The notes: a model not told the origin generated them from the sequence alone. Counted from the stretch's first letter, positions 1 to 9,662 are shown. The stretch is DNA of 64,000 nt from Mycobacterium pseudokansasii (GCF_900566075.1 NZ_UPHU01000001.1:5704325-5768324); one strand, 5' to 3'. Translations and numbers: made by a program.

Positions 1-1
1 G

Positions 2-1105
2 GGCGGCACCGGCAACATCGGCAGCGGCAACACCGGCACCGCCAACGTCGGTAACGGAAACACCGGCAGCGGAAACGTCGGCAGCGGCAATGGCAACTCC
101 GCCATCGTGAGCAGCGGAAACATCGGCAACGGAAACCAGGGCAACAACAACTTCGGCAGCGGGAACTTCGGCAACGAAAACATCGGCTTCGGCAACACCG
201 GCGATTCGAGTACCAGCTCAAATCCCGGTGTGAACCTGGGCATGGGCAACTTCGGAAACGGAAACGTCGGCGTCGGAAACATCGGCAACGAGAACATCGG
301 CGGCGGCAATACCGGTGTCGGAAACCTCGGCGCTGGCAACAACGGGATCCGCAACTTCGGCTTCGGAAACACCGGTAACAACAACATGGGGATCGGGCTC
401 ACCGGCAATAATCAGGTCGGCATCAACCTGCCCGGCCTGCTGAACTCCGGCAGCGGCAACATCGGCATCGGCAACTCCGGTACCAACAACATCGGCTTCT
501 TCAACTCCGGCAACGGCAACGTGGGCATCTTCAACGCGAGCCCGACGCCATCCACCAGCCCAGGCAACTTCGGCATCGGAAACGCAGGCGTCGGCAACGT
601 CGGCCTTTTCAACTCCTACATCGGCAACTTCGGCCTCGGCAACAGCGGCTTGCTGAACACCGGCCTCTTCAACTCGGGTGAATTGAACACCGGCTTCGAG
701 AACGGCGGGACCCTCAACACGGGCTCGTGGAATTCGGGCGACGGCAACACCGGCTCCGGCAACTCGGGCGAGACCAACACAGGTTTCTGGAATTCGGGCG
801 ATGTGAACACCAGCATCGGGTCGACCACCGACAGCGGCCTGGTCAACTCCGGTTTCAACAACACCGGCGATGGTGTCTCGGGCTTCTTCAACTCTGCGAC
901 CGGCACTGCCGCCGGCGCCATCTCGGGCTTCTTCAACCAGGCCAGCGGAGGATCATTATTCAACGGTGCTATCTCCGGCATTGGGAACGCCGGCGTCCCG
1001 AGTACGGGCCCCACGGTGAGCGGCTTCGACACTGGCTTCTTCAACACCGGCACCGCTCTGTCGGGCTTGTTCAACATCGACCAACTGTTGAAACAACTGA
1101 CGTAG
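2..1105 (+). CDS. PPE-MPTR family protein, C-terminal part (PPE64-like)
   Basis: The reading frame is open from the window edge to the TAG at 1103-1105, so the N-terminal PPE domain lies outside the window. The visible part is a run of asparagine-rich pentapeptide-like repeats of the form N-x-G-x-G-N-x-G ([14 protein letters not shown] and variants). This is the hallmark of the MPTR subgroup of PPE proteins, which are exported to the cell surface, usually by ESX-5. The repeats change toward the end into longer FFNSG / LFNTG units and finish in a short non-repetitive tail. The downstream minus-strand SDR and fadE30 pair matches the neighbourhood of M. tuberculosis PPE64 (Rv3558), which supports that assignment. 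Function is unknown beyond surface or secretion roles of the family. Confidence 0.9.
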   Translation, partial: GGTGNIGSGNTGTANVGNGNTGSGNVGSGNGNSAIVSSGNIGNGNQGNNNFGSGNFGNENIGFGNTGDSSTSSNPGVNLGMGNFGNGNVGVGNIGNENIGGGNTGVGNLGAGNNGIRNFGFGNTGNNNMGIGLTGNNQVGINLPGLLNSGSGNIGIGNSGTNNIGFFNSGNGNVGIFNASPTPSTSPGNFGIGNAGVGNVGLFNSYIGNFGLGNSGLLNTGLFNSGELNTGFENGGTLNTGSWNSGDGNTGSGNSGETNTGFWNSGDVNTSIGSTTDSGLVNSGFNNTGDGVSGFFNSATGTAAGAISGFFNQASGGSLFNGAISGIGNAGVPSTGPTVSGFDTGFFNTGTALSGLFNIDQLLKQLT

Positions 1106-1755
1106 CCGGACAGATCGGCCGGGCATCCCGAATCGGCTATCGGCGCGCAGGGTCGTGGTGATTCGAGATGACTTATCCGCGTGGCAGTACGAGGTGACGC
1201 GGGCGGCCGGCGTCTCGGCGATGATTGGCTATCAGGCCGGTGCGGCGACAGCGGGCTGAACCCTTCGAGCACTGCTACAAGACGCGGAACGCAGCCTCTT
1301 CGAGACATGGCTTGGCTGCGAGCGGTTGTGGGGCTGTGCCCCGGTGTGGGAGAGGGAAATCGCGTGCTGGTGCGGTTGGATCGGTGGCTGAAGGCACCGA
1401 CTGTGCGCTGATGGCGCCGAGTGTGCGGTGGCGGCGCCGACTGCGTCGTGAGGGCGGCCGATCGTGGACATTCCCGCCCTACCTACACAGTCAAAGCCGT
1501 CACCGCGCACTCGATACGACGGCCACGACCGCCGATACGGTCAGCACGTGCGACATACCCCGATCGCCTTCCATCACAAGCGGTTTGAGCGAAGGCGCGG
1601 TATCGGCGTGCCGATAACGAAGCCAAGGTGTGCCGAAGTCTGAGCCAGGCATCCAAGGCTGCGGAAGAAGACATCGTTGACCAGTAGCATTCGTGATCAC
1701 CATGAATTTCCGAGTGAGACAGGCCAAGGCAATACCTCTCCCGATCACCAACCGC
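1106..1755. other. intergenic region, no gene supported
   Basis: About 650 bases lie between the PPE stop and the convergent SDR stop. Short open frames exist on both strands but none shows a family motif, a convincing ribosome binding site or mycobacterial codon bias. I see no clear hairpin terminator. Confidence 0.6.
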
Positions 1756-2544
1756 CTACGGGTGCTGATTCGATACTGAAATAACTTCGCCCGTAAGGTA
1801 ACTCGAGTAATCGCTGGCCAGAAACGCGATGGTGGCCGCGACTTCCCATGGTTCGGCGGCACGGCCGAAAGCTTCCCGGGCGGACAGCCGGTCCAACAGC
1901 TCGGCCGAGGTGGTCTTGTCCAGGAACTTGTGCCGGGCGATGCTGGGCGAGACGGCGTTGATCCGAACCCCGTACTCGGCGGCTTCTATTGCACTGCAAC
2001 GGGTCAGCGCCATCACGCCCGCTTTGGCGGCGGCATAGTGCGCCTGCGAGTGCTGGGCCCGCCAACCGAGAACGCTGGCGTTGTTGACGATCACTCCGCC
2101 GTGCGGGGCGTCGCGGAAGTAGCGCAGCGCGGCCCGGGTGGCCCGGAACACCGACGTCAAGGAGACATCGAGGACCCGGTCCCACTCGTCGTCGGTCATG
2201 TCCGCCACCGGCGTCTGGCCACCGAGGCCGGCGTTGTTGACCAGCACGTCGAGCCGGCCCATGCGTGCGGTCGTCGAGTCGATGAGGGCGTCCACCTGCA
2301 CACTGGACGTCACGTCGCACAGCACGCTTTCGACCCGGCCGAGGCCCAGCGCGGCCAGTTCGGCGGCGGTCTCCCCCAGCCGTCGCTCATGGTGGTCGGA
2401 GATCATCACGTCGGCCCCCTCGGCCAGCGCGCGGCGCGCGGTGGCCGAGCCGATACCGGTACCTGCGGCCGCGGTCACCACCACTACCTTGCCGTTCAAA
2501 AGTCCATGTCCGGGAAACTCTTTCGGCGCGACAGACAAATTCAT
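1756..2544 (-). CDS. ipdF: short-chain dehydrogenase/reductase, IpdF-like (Rv3559c)
   Basis: The 262-residue protein is a classical SDR. The nucleotide-binding motif of the TGxxxGIG type is at about residues 24-32 (AAGTGIG), NNAG is at about 103-106, and the catalytic Ser157, Tyr170 and Lys174 (YAAAK) are present. It overlaps the end of fadE30 by 4 bases (ATGA), so the two are translationally coupled. In M. tuberculosis the same pair is Rv3560c-Rv3559c in the KstR2 regulon. There IpdF is reported to oxidise the 5-hydroxyl of the CoA thioester formed from the C/D-ring propionate of cholesterol. The functional call rests on synteny and family; the SDR call itself is certain. Confidence 0.85.
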   Translation of the reverse strand: MNLSVAPKEFPGHGLLNGKVVVVTAAAGTGIGSATARRALAEGADVMISDHHERRLGETAAELAALGLGRVESVLCDVTSSVQVDALIDSTTARMGRLDVLVNNAGLGGQTPVADMTDDEWDRVLDVSLTSVFRATRAALRYFRDAPHGGVIVNNASVLGWRAQHSQAHYAAAKAGVMALTRCSAIEAAEYGVRINAVSPSIARHKFLDKTTSAELLDRLSAREAFGRAAEPWEVAATIAFLASDYSSYLTGEVISVSNQHP

Positions 2545-3704
2545 CCCTTGACCTCCCGCGGCAAGCCGAGCACCCGCTCGGCAATGATGTTGCGCTGAAT
2601 CTCGTTGGAACCGCCATAGATGGTGTCGGCCCGGGTGAACAGATACAGCCGCTGCCAGTCGTCGAATTCACCGTCGGGCCCGCCTTGCGACAAGGTCATG
2701 CCGGGCTTGCCGATCACATCCATCGCCAGCTCCCCGAGCGAGCGATGCCAGTTGGCCCACAACAACTTCGACACATTGTCCTGGCCGTCGACAGCTGGCC
2801 CTTCCAAGGTTGCCAGCGCGTAGCTGCGCATCGCCCGCAGCCCGGTCCACGCCCGGGTCAGCCGCTCCCGGATGAACGGGTCGTCGGCGGCGCCGGTGCG
2901 CTGCGCGAGCTCGACCAACCGCGAAAGCTCACGGGAATAGACGATTTGCTGGCCCAGCGTGGACACTCCGCGCTCAAAGGTCAGCGTCGCCATCGCAACC
3001 CGCCACCCGTCACCCGGCTGGCCCACCACCATGCCGGCGTCGGTACGCGCGTCGTCGAAGAACACCTCGTTGAACTCCGAGGTGCCGGTGATCTGGACGA
3101 TCGGCCGGATCTGCACCCCGGGCTGATCCAGCGGCACCAGCAGATATGACAGCCCGGCATGCCGCTTGGAGCCCTTCTCGGTGCGTGCCACCACGAAGCA
3201 CCACTGCGACAGGTGTGCCAGCGACGTCCACACTTTCTGCCCGTTGATCACCCATTGGTCGCCGTCGAGCTCCGCGGTGGTCGAAACGTTGGCCAGGTCA
3301 CTGCCCGCACCCGGCTCCGAATAGCCTTGGCACCACAGCTCGGTGACGTCGAGAATGCGCGGCAGGAAGCGCTGCCGCTGTTCGGGCGTCCCGAACGCGA
3401 TCAGGGTCGGCCCCAGCAGTTCCTCACCGAAATGGTTGACCTTCACCGGAGCGTCGGCGCGGGCGTACTCCTCGTAGAACGCCACCCGATGCGCGGTCGG
3501 CAGTCCCCGTCCACCGTGCTCGACCGGCCAGCCCAAGCAGGTGAGCCCGGCCGCCGCAAGGTGCTGATTCCATGCCCGGCGTTCTTCGAACGCCTCGTGC
3601 TCGCGTCCCGGCCCGCCGAGCCCCTTGAGAGCTGCGCATTCGCCGACCAGATTGTCGGCGAGCCACTCGCGGACCTCGGCCCGGAACTCCTCGACGTCCT
3701 GCAT
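2541..3704 (-). CDS. fadE30: acyl-CoA dehydrogenase FadE30
   Basis: The 387-residue protein has the acyl-CoA dehydrogenase fold with the signature [15 protein letters not shown] at about residues 128-142 and the C-terminal motif GGSNEIQRNIIAERVLGLPRE. It lies first in a minus-strand pair with the SDR and is divergent from fadD3 across a KstR2 box. In M. tuberculosis FadE30 acts on HIP-CoA, the CoA ester of the methylhexahydroindanone propionate left from cholesterol rings C and D. Length and neighbours match that gene. The ATG at 3704 is the only well-placed start after the operator. Confidence 0.93.
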   Translation of the reverse strand: MQDVEEFRAEVREWLADNLVGECAALKGLGGPGREHEAFEERRAWNQHLAAAGLTCLGWPVEHGGRGLPTAHRVAFYEEYARADAPVKVNHFGEELLGPTLIAFGTPEQRQRFLPRILDVTELWCQGYSEPGAGSDLANVSTTAELDGDQWVINGQKVWTSLAHLSQWCFVVARTEKGSKRHAGLSYLLVPLDQPGVQIRPIVQITGTSEFNEVFFDDARTDAGMVVGQPGDGWRVAMATLTFERGVSTLGQQIVYSRELSRLVELAQRTGAADDPFIRERLTRAWTGLRAMRSYALATLEGPAVDGQDNVSKLLWANWHRSLGELAMDVIGKPGMTLSQGGPDGEFDDWQRLYLFTRADTIYGGSNEIQRNIIAERVLGLPREVKG

Positions 3705-3721
3705 GACCTGTAGGCTAACCT

Positions 3722-3735
3722 ACCAAGCACTTGCT
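3722..3735. promoter_or_regulatory. KstR2 operator
   Basis: ACCAAGCACTTGCT fits the KstR2 consensus AnCAAGnnCTTGnT at every fixed position. It sits between divergent fadE30 and fadD3, where KstR2 binds in M. tuberculosis. HIP-CoA binding is known to release KstR2, so both operons should be derepressed during cholesterol growth. Confidence 0.9.
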
Positions 3736-3784
3736 TTGTTAGGCCGCCGGTGAAGGACGCCGCGGCCGCTTAGAGGAGCATCCG

Positions 3785-5329
3785 ATGACCGACGATCCGC
3801 ATACCGTGCCCGCGGCTCTGGATCGTCTCGCCAGCATGTTCCCCGACCACGACGTCTTGATCACCGACGACCGGAGCTTCACCGCCACCGCCCTGCGCGC
3901 CGAGGTGCGCCGGGCCGCGGCGGCGCTGATCGCGCTGGGCGTCGAGCCCGGCGATCGGGTGGCCATCTGGTCGCCGAACACCTGGCACTGGGTGGTGGCC
4001 TGCCTGGCGATCCATCACGCCGGCGCCGCCATGGTGCCGTTGAACACCCGCTACACCGCCGAGGAAGCCGCCGACATCGTCGCCCGGACTCAGGCGCCGG
4101 TGCTGTTCGCCATGGGCCGGTTCCTGGGCGCCGACCGGGTCGCCGGCCTGGACTCTCGAGCCCTGCCCGCGCTGCGGCACATCGTGCGGGTGCCGATCGA
4201 GGCCGACGATCCGGTCCAGAGCACCTGGGACGAGTTCATGGCCCGAGGCACCGACCTCGAGGCCGTCTTTGCCCGCGCCGCGGCCGTGCAACCCGACGAC
4301 GTCAGCGACATCCTGTTCACGTCCGGCACCACCGGCCGCAGCAAGGGCGTGCGGTGCGCGCACCGGCAATCTTTGTCGGCCTCGGCGTCGTGGGCGGCCA
4401 ACGGCAAGATCACCAGCGACGACCGCTACCTGTGCATCAACCCGTTCTTCCACAACTTCGGCTACAAGGCCGGCATCCTGGCGTGCCTACAAACCGGCGC
4501 GACGCTGATCCCGCACCTGACGTTCGATCCGCTGCGCACCCTGCAGGCGATCGAGCAGCACCGCATCACGGTGTTGCCCGGACCGCCCACCATCTACCAG
4601 ACCCTGCTGGATCACCCGGCGCGGCGCGACTATGACCTGAGCTCGCTGCGGTTCGCGGTGACCGGCGCGGCCACCGTGCCCGTGGTGCTGGTGCAACGCA
4701 TGCAGTCCGAACTCGACATCGACATCGTGTTGACCGCCTACGGCCTGACCGAGGCCAACGGCATGGGAACGATGTGCCGCCCCGACGACGACGCGGTAAC
4801 CGTCGCCACCACCTGCGGACGGCCTTTTGCCGGCTTCGAATTGCGTATCGACGCTGAAACCGGCTCTGAAACAGGAGAAGTGCTGCTGCGCGGTCCCAAC
4901 GTCATGCTCGGCTATCTCGACGACCCGGAGTCGACGGCGGCCGCCGTCGACTCCGACGGCTGGTTGCACACCGGGGACATCGGTGCCGTCGACGAGGCCG
5001 GCAACCTGCGCATCACCGACCGGCTCAAGGACATGTACATCTGCGGCGGCTTCAACGTCTACCCCGCCGAGGTCGAACAGGTACTGGCCCGGTTGGACGG
5101 AGTGGCCGACGCCGCGGTGATCGGTGTTCCCGACCAGCGACTGGGCGAAGTCGGCCGAGCCTTCGTGGTGCCCCGGCCCGGCGCGACGCTCGACGAAGCC
5201 ACGGTAATCGACTACACCCGTGAGCATTTGGCGAACTTCAAGGCGCCGCGGTCGGTGCGATTCGTCGATGCCTTGCCCCGCAACGCCGGCGGCAAGGTGG
5301 TCAAATCACAACTGCGAGAGTTGGCCTGA
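3785..5329 (+). CDS. fadD3: HIP-CoA synthetase FadD3
   Basis: The 514-residue AMP-forming acyl-CoA ligase has the adenylation motif LFTSGTTGRSKG near residue 177, the YGLTE motif near residue 319 and the TGD...DRLKDMYICGGFNVYP region near residue 400. The C-terminal lysine region reads NAGGKV. It is close in length to the M. tuberculosis enzyme. FadD3 loads CoA onto HIP, committing rings C and D to degradation and creating the KstR2 ligand. It is the first gene of a plus-strand operon: its TGA is directly followed by the fadE31 ATG. A ribosome binding site (GAGGAG) precedes the ATG. Confidence 0.94.
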   Translation: MTDDPHTVPAALDRLASMFPDHDVLITDDRSFTATALRAEVRRAAAALIALGVEPGDRVAIWSPNTWHWVVACLAIHHAGAAMVPLNTRYTAEEAADIVARTQAPVLFAMGRFLGADRVAGLDSRALPALRHIVRVPIEADDPVQSTWDEFMARGTDLEAVFARAAAVQPDDVSDILFTSGTTGRSKGVRCAHRQSLSASASWAANGKITSDDRYLCINPFFHNFGYKAGILACLQTGATLIPHLTFDPLRTLQAIEQHRITVLPGPPTIYQTLLDHPARRDYDLSSLRFAVTGAATVPVVLVQRMQSELDIDIVLTAYGLTEANGMGTMCRPDDDAVTVATTCGRPFAGFELRIDAETGSETGEVLLRGPNVMLGYLDDPESTAAAVDSDGWLHTGDIGAVDEAGNLRITDRLKDMYICGGFNVYPAEVEQVLARLDGVADAAVIGVPDQRLGEVGRAFVVPRPGATLDEATVIDYTREHLANFKAPRSVRFVDALPRNAGGKVVKSQLRELA

Positions 5330-6463
5330 ATGGACCTGGCATTCGATGCGGAAACCCTGGCCTTTCAAGCCGAGGTGCGCGAGTTTCTGTCGGCCAACAA
5401 AGACTCGATTCCGACGAAGTCCTACGACAACGCCGAAGGCTTTGCCCAGCACCGGATTTGGGATCGGGTACTGTTCGACGCCGGACTGTCGGTGATCACC
5501 TGGCCGAAAAGGTACGGCGGCCGCGACGCACCGTTGCTGCACTGGGTGGTGTTCGAGGAGGAGTACTTCCGCGCCGGTGCGCCGGGTAGGGCCAGCGCGA
5601 ACGGCACCTCGATGCTGGCGCCGACCCTGTTCGCCCATGGCACTCGGCAGCAGCTGGACCGAATTCTGCCGAAAATGGCCAACGGCGAGCAGATCTGGGC
5701 CCAGGCCTGGTCGGAGCCCGAGTCCGGCAGCGACCTGGCGTCACTGCGGTCCACCGCCACCAAGACCGAAGGCGGCTGGCTGCTCAACGGTCAGAAGATC
5801 TGGAGCTCACGGGCGCCGTTCGCCGACATGGGCTTTGGGCTGTTTCGGTCCGATCCGTCGGCCGAGCGGCACCGCGGTCTGACCTACTTCATGTTCGACC
5901 TGCAGGCACCGGGCGTCACGGTGCGGCCCATCGTGCAACTGGGCGGTGACACCGGCTTCGGTGAGATCTTCCTCGACGACGTCTTCGTTCCCGACGAGGA
6001 CGTCATCGGCACCCCGAACGACGGCTGGCGCGCGGCCATGAGCACGTCGAGCAACGAACGCGGTATGTCGCTGCGCAGCCCGGCCCGCTTCCTGGCGGTG
6101 GCGGAGCGGCTGGTGCAATTGTGGAAAGACAACGGCTCCCCCGCCGGATTCGCCGATCGGGTTGCCGACGCCTGGATCAAGGCGCAGGCCTATCGGCTGC
6201 AGACCTTCGGCACGGTGACCAGGCTGGCCGCCGGCGGTGAGCTGGGCGCCGAATCGTCGGTGACCAAGGTGTTCTGGTCCGAACTCGACGTGGAATTGCA
6301 TCAGACCGCGCTGGACATCCTGGCCGCAGACGCAGAACTGGCCGGCCCGTGGACCGATGGCCTGTTGTTCGCCCTGGGCGGACCAATCTATGCGGGCACC
6401 AACGAGATCCAGCGCAACATCATTTCGGAACGGCTGCTGGGCCTGCCACGAGAGAAGAAGTGA
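5330..6463 (+). CDS. fadE31: acyl-CoA dehydrogenase FadE31
   Basis: The 377-residue acyl-CoA dehydrogenase starts at the base after the fadD3 stop. It carries [19 protein letters not shown] at about residues 123-141 and the terminal motif [20 protein letters not shown]. It belongs to the FadE31-FadE32-FadE33 set (Rv3562-Rv3564). In M. tuberculosis such sets form alpha2-beta2 heterotetramers that dehydrogenate steroid-derived acyl-CoAs of the late C/D-ring pathway. FadE31 keeps the complete signature expected of the FAD-binding partner. The individual substrate is inferred from the family. Confidence 0.9.
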   Translation: MDLAFDAETLAFQAEVREFLSANKDSIPTKSYDNAEGFAQHRIWDRVLFDAGLSVITWPKRYGGRDAPLLHWVVFEEEYFRAGAPGRASANGTSMLAPTLFAHGTRQQLDRILPKMANGEQIWAQAWSEPESGSDLASLRSTATKTEGGWLLNGQKIWSSRAPFADMGFGLFRSDPSAERHRGLTYFMFDLQAPGVTVRPIVQLGGDTGFGEIFLDDVFVPDEDVIGTPNDGWRAAMSTSSNERGMSLRSPARFLAVAERLVQLWKDNGSPAGFADRVADAWIKAQAYRLQTFGTVTRLAAGGELGAESSVTKVFWSELDVELHQTALDILAADAELAGPWTDGLLFALGGPIYAGTNEIQRNIISERLLGLPREKK

Positions 6464-6465
6464 CC

Positions 6466-7419
6466 GTGGATTTTGCGCTTGATCAACAACAACGTGATTT
6501 CGCCGCCAGCATCGACGCGGCGCTGGGTGCTGCCGATCTGCCCGGCGCGGTTCGCGCCTGGTCGGCGGGCGATGCGGCGCCCGGCCGTAAGGTGTGGCAG
6601 CAATTGGCCAACCTCGGCGTCACCGCACTCAACGTGCCGGAGAAGTTCGACGGTCTGGGAGCCGATCCGGTAGACCTGGTCGTCGCACTGGAACGGCTCG
6701 GCCGCTGGTGTGTGCCCGGCCCGGTCACCGAATCCATTGCCGTTGCACCGGTTTTGCTCGCCAATGACGATCAGGCCGAGCGCTGCGCCGGTCTGGCCTC
6801 CGGTGAGCTGATCGCCACCGTCGCACTACCGCCGCAGGTGCCGCGCGCCGTCGACGCCGACACCGCCGGGCTGGTCTTACTGGCCGGTGATGCCGGTGTC
6901 GCCGAAGGCACGCCGGGCCGGCGCCATGCGTCCGTCGACCCCAGCCGTCACGTCTACGACGTGACGGCGACCGGCCCAAACGTCCAAACCTGGCACGCAG
7001 ACATCAAGCGCGCCTACGAGTTCGGCGTATTGGCCACGGCGGCGCAACTGGTAGGTGCCGCCGAAGCACTGCTGAGCGCGGCCGTCGACTATGCCAAGCA
7101 GCGGACGCAGTTCGGCCGGGTCATCGGCTCGTATCAGGCGATCAAGCACAAACTCGCCGACGTCCACATCGCGGTCGAACTGGCCCGTCCGCTGGTTTAC
7201 GGAGCTGCCTTGTCGCTGCAGCCTCGCGACGTCAGCGCCGCCAAGGTGGCCGCCGGTGAGGCGGGTCTGCTGGCGGCCCGCTCGGCGTTACAGACTCACG
7301 GCGCTATCGGCTTCACCCAGGAACACGACCTGTCGCTGTGGTTGCTGAAGGTTCAGGCCCTGCGTTCGGCCTGGGGTACACCGGAGGTACATCGGCAGCG
7401 TGTGCTGGAGGCGCTATGA
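6466..7419 (+). CDS. fadE32: acyl-CoA dehydrogenase subunit FadE32
   Basis: The likely start is the GTG at 6466, two bases after the fadE31 stop, giving VDFALDQQQRDFAASIDAAL and 317 residues. The open frame extends further upstream only inside fadE31. The protein is a divergent acyl-CoA dehydrogenase with the C-terminal region QTHGAIGFTQEHDLSLWLLK and the motif RTQFGRVIGSYQAIKHKLAD. It lacks the complete FAD signature of FadE31, as expected for the partner subunit of a heterotetramer. Its TGA overlaps the ATG of a mini-ORF that leads into fadE33. Confidence 0.88.
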   Translation: MDFALDQQQRDFAASIDAALGAADLPGAVRAWSAGDAAPGRKVWQQLANLGVTALNVPEKFDGLGADPVDLVVALERLGRWCVPGPVTESIAVAPVLLANDDQAERCAGLASGELIATVALPPQVPRAVDADTAGLVLLAGDAGVAEGTPGRRHASVDPSRHVYDVTATGPNVQTWHADIKRAYEFGVLATAAQLVGAAEALLSAAVDYAKQRTQFGRVIGSYQAIKHKLADVHIAVELARPLVYGAALSLQPRDVSAAKVAAGEAGLLAARSALQTHGAIGFTQEHDLSLWLLKVQALRSAWGTPEVHRQRVLEAL

Positions 7420-7499
7420 CCCGCGCCGGCGACGATGCAGAGCGCAACGATGAGGTGGGGGCACCACCCGCTTGCGGGGGAGAGCGGCGCAATGACTGA
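7416..7499 (+). repeat. MIRU-type repeat with coupling mini-ORF between fadE32 and fadE33
   Basis: A 27-codon open frame begins with ATGA overlapping the fadE32 stop and ends with ATGACTGA overlapping the fadE33 ATG at 7492. It includes GTGGGGGCACCACCCGCTTG and GCGGGGGAGAG, and its peptide ends ACGGERRND. Stop/start overlap at both ends is the published hallmark of mycobacterial interspersed repetitive units. The element probably keeps ribosomes coupled across the junction. A related copy lies at 18191-18289. Confidence 0.75.
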
Positions 7500-8442
7500 C
7501 GAACGGGAGATGCTGCGCGAGACCGTCGCCGCCCTGGTGGCCAAGCACGCAAGTCCAGCCGCGGTGCGCGTGGCGATGGAGTCCGACCGCGGCTACGACG
7601 AGGCCCTGTGGCGACTGCTGTGCGAACAAGTCGGGGCCGCCGCTCTTGTCATCCCCGAGGAGTTCGGCGGAGCTGGCGGCGAATTAGCCGACGCGGCAAC
7701 GGTTTTACAAGAGCTGGGCCGGGCACTGGTGCCGTCCCCGCTGCTGGGCACCACGCTGGCGGAACTGGCGCTGCTGGCCGCGCCCGAGCCGGACGCCGAG
7801 ACGCTCAACCGGCTCGCCGAGGGCACCTCGATCGGCGCGCTGATCCTCGACCCCGACTATGTGGTCAACGGTGACGTCGCCGACGTCGTCGTCGCCGCGA
7901 AAGACGGCCAATTGAACAGGTGGACTCGCTTCACCGCGCAGCCCGTCGCCACCATGGATCCCACCCGCCGGCTGGCCCGCATTCAGCCGCAGGAAACCCG
8001 GACGATCGGCGCCGACCCAGGACTGGCCTGCTCGGCGGCAATCCTGCTGGCCGCCGAGCAGATCGGCGCCGCCGAACGCTGCCTGGAACTGACCATCGAA
8101 TACACGAAGAGCCGTGTGCAATTCGGCCGCCCGATCGGGAGCTTCCAGGCACTCAAGCATCGGATGGCCGATCTGTACGTGATGGTCGCCGCGGCGCGGT
8201 CCGTCGTCGCCGACGCCTGCACTGAACCCACACCCGCCAATGCGGCCACCGCACGACTGGCTGCCTGCGAAACGCTCAGCGCGGTGGCCGCCGAGGGCAT
8301 CCAGTTGCATGGTGGCATCGCGATCACCTGGGAACATGACATGCACCTGTATTTCAAACGGGCACACGGCAGTACGCACCTGCTGGATTCGCCACGAGAC
8401 TTGCTGCGGCAGCTCGAGTCCGAGGTGCTCCCCGCACCATGA
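7492..8442 (+). CDS. fadE33: acyl-CoA dehydrogenase subunit FadE33
   Basis: The start at 7492 (MTDEREMLRETVAALVAKHA) agrees with the FadE33 family and removes a spurious extension through the MIRU element. The 316-residue protein has the partner-type acyl-CoA dehydrogenase pattern: SRVQFGRPIGSFQALKHRMAD at about residues 205-225 and QLHGGIAITWEHDMHLYFKR near residue 268. It is translated after the mini-ORF and overlaps the aminotransferase gene by 4 bases. It probably pairs with one of the neighbouring FadE proteins in C/D-ring degradation. Confidence 0.9.
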   Translation: MTDEREMLRETVAALVAKHASPAAVRVAMESDRGYDEALWRLLCEQVGAAALVIPEEFGGAGGELADAATVLQELGRALVPSPLLGTTLAELALLAAPEPDAETLNRLAEGTSIGALILDPDYVVNGDVADVVVAAKDGQLNRWTRFTAQPVATMDPTRRLARIQPQETRTIGADPGLACSAAILLAAEQIGAAERCLELTIEYTKSRVQFGRPIGSFQALKHRMADLYVMVAAARSVVADACTEPTPANAATARLAACETLSAVAAEGIQLHGGIAITWEHDMHLYFKRAHGSTHLLDSPRDLLRQLESEVLPAP

Positions 8443-9605
8443 CCCATCGTGTTGCCCGGCGCGCGGGCATTCCACCGTTCCACGTGATGGATGTCTGGCT
8501 GGCGGCCGCCGAGCGCCAGCGCACCCATGGCGACCTGGTCAACCTCTCGGCGGGTCAGCCCAGCGCCGGTGCGCCCGAACCGGTACGTGCCGCCGCGGCC
8601 GCCGCCCTGCATCTCAACCAACTGGGTTATACGGTGGCACTGGGTATTCCGGAGCTACGCGCCGCGATCGCGGCGGACTACGAGCGCCAGCACGGCATCA
8701 CGGTCGGCCCCGACACGGTCGTGGTCACCACCGGTTCTTCGGGCGGCTTCCTGCTCATCTTCCTGGCATGCTTCGACGTCGGGGACCGGGTGGCGATGGC
8801 CAGCCCCGGCTATCCATGTTATCGAAACATCCTGTCAGCGTTGGGATGTGAGGTGGTGCAGATACCCTGCGGGCCGGCGACCCGGTTTCAGCCCACCGTG
8901 GCGATGCTCGCCGAACTCGACCCGCCGGTGCAGGGGCTGGTCGTGGCCAGCCCGGCCAATCCCACCGGGACGGTCATTCCACCTGAGGAGCTGGCGGCGA
9001 TCGCGTCGTGGTGCGATGCGTCCGGGGTCCGGCTGATCAGCGACGAGGTCTATCACGGCCTGGTCTACGAGGGGGCGCCGCGGACCAGCTGCGCATGGCA
9101 GACCTCACGAAACGCGGTCGTGGTCAACAGCTTTTCCAAGTACTACGCGATGACGGGCTGGCGACTCGGTTGGCTATTGGTGCCGACGGAGCTGCGCCGC
9201 GCGGTCGACTGCCTCACCGGCAACTTCACCATCTGCCCGCCGGTGCTGTCGCAGATTGCCGCGGTATCGGCGTTCACCCCCGAGGCGACCGCGGAAGCCG
9301 ACGGCAATCTGCGGCACTATGCGCTCAACCGCTCGATGCTGCTCGACGGCCTGCGTCGCATCGGGATTGACCGGCTGGCTCCCACCGACGGCGCGTTCTA
9401 CGTCTACGCCGATGTCTCGGCCTTCACCGCCGACTCGTTGGCCTTCTGCTCAAGGTTGCTGGCCGACACCGGCGTGGCGATCGCACCAGGGGTCGACTTC
9501 GACACCGCGCGGGGCAACTCGTTTGTCCGGATGTCGTTCGCCGGGCCGACCAGCGACATCGAAGAAGGCCTGCGCCGAATGGAGTCCTGGCTGCCGGGCC
9601 GCTGA
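8439..9605 (+). CDS. aspB: PLP-dependent aminotransferase class I/II, AspB-like (Rv3565)
   Basis: The 388-residue protein has the fold-type I aminotransferase motifs: PANPTG at about residues 172-177, SDEVY at 201-205 and SFSKYYAMTGWR with the PLP lysine Lys234. A C-terminal substrate arginine region follows. It overlaps fadE33 by the ATGA at 8439-8442 and ends the KstR2-type operon. The substrate is not known; the aspartate aminotransferase name comes from the M. tuberculosis annotation. A long inverted repeat that can act as a terminator follows at 9614. Confidence 0.88.
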   Translation: MTHRVARRAGIPPFHVMDVWLAAAERQRTHGDLVNLSAGQPSAGAPEPVRAAAAAALHLNQLGYTVALGIPELRAAIAADYERQHGITVGPDTVVVTTGSSGGFLLIFLACFDVGDRVAMASPGYPCYRNILSALGCEVVQIPCGPATRFQPTVAMLAELDPPVQGLVVASPANPTGTVIPPEELAAIASWCDASGVRLISDEVYHGLVYEGAPRTSCAWQTSRNAVVVNSFSKYYAMTGWRLGWLLVPTELRRAVDCLTGNFTICPPVLSQIAAVSAFTPEATAEADGNLRHYALNRSMLLDGLRRIGIDRLAPTDGAFYVYADVSAFTADSLAFCSRLLADTGVAIAPGVDFDTARGNSFVRMSFAGPTSDIEEGLRRMESWLPGR

Positions 9606-9613
9606 TCCACGAG

Positions 9614-9662
9614 ATCGACGTTGTGCCGACAATGAGCAAGAAAAGACCTGCACAACGTCGAT
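9614..9662. terminator. long-arm inverted repeat between convergent aspB and nat
   Basis: ATCGACGTTGTGC (9614-9626) and GCACAACGTCGAT (9650-9662) are exact reverse complements, separated by 23 bases. The repeat fills the short gap between two convergent genes, so a bidirectional terminator is the simplest reading. There is no U-tract. Confidence 0.6.

Noticed and set aside
616..1308. Long minus-strand open frame (230 residues) opposite the PPE-MPTR repeats
   Set aside because: It is rich in Pro, Leu and Lys because it is the antisense of the Asn/Gly repeats; it has no ribosome binding site and no family motif.
3770..4453. Minus-strand frame of 227 residues inside fadD3
   Set aside because: It lies wholly opposite a well-supported gene and has Gly/Arg/His bias typical of shadows in high-GC DNA.
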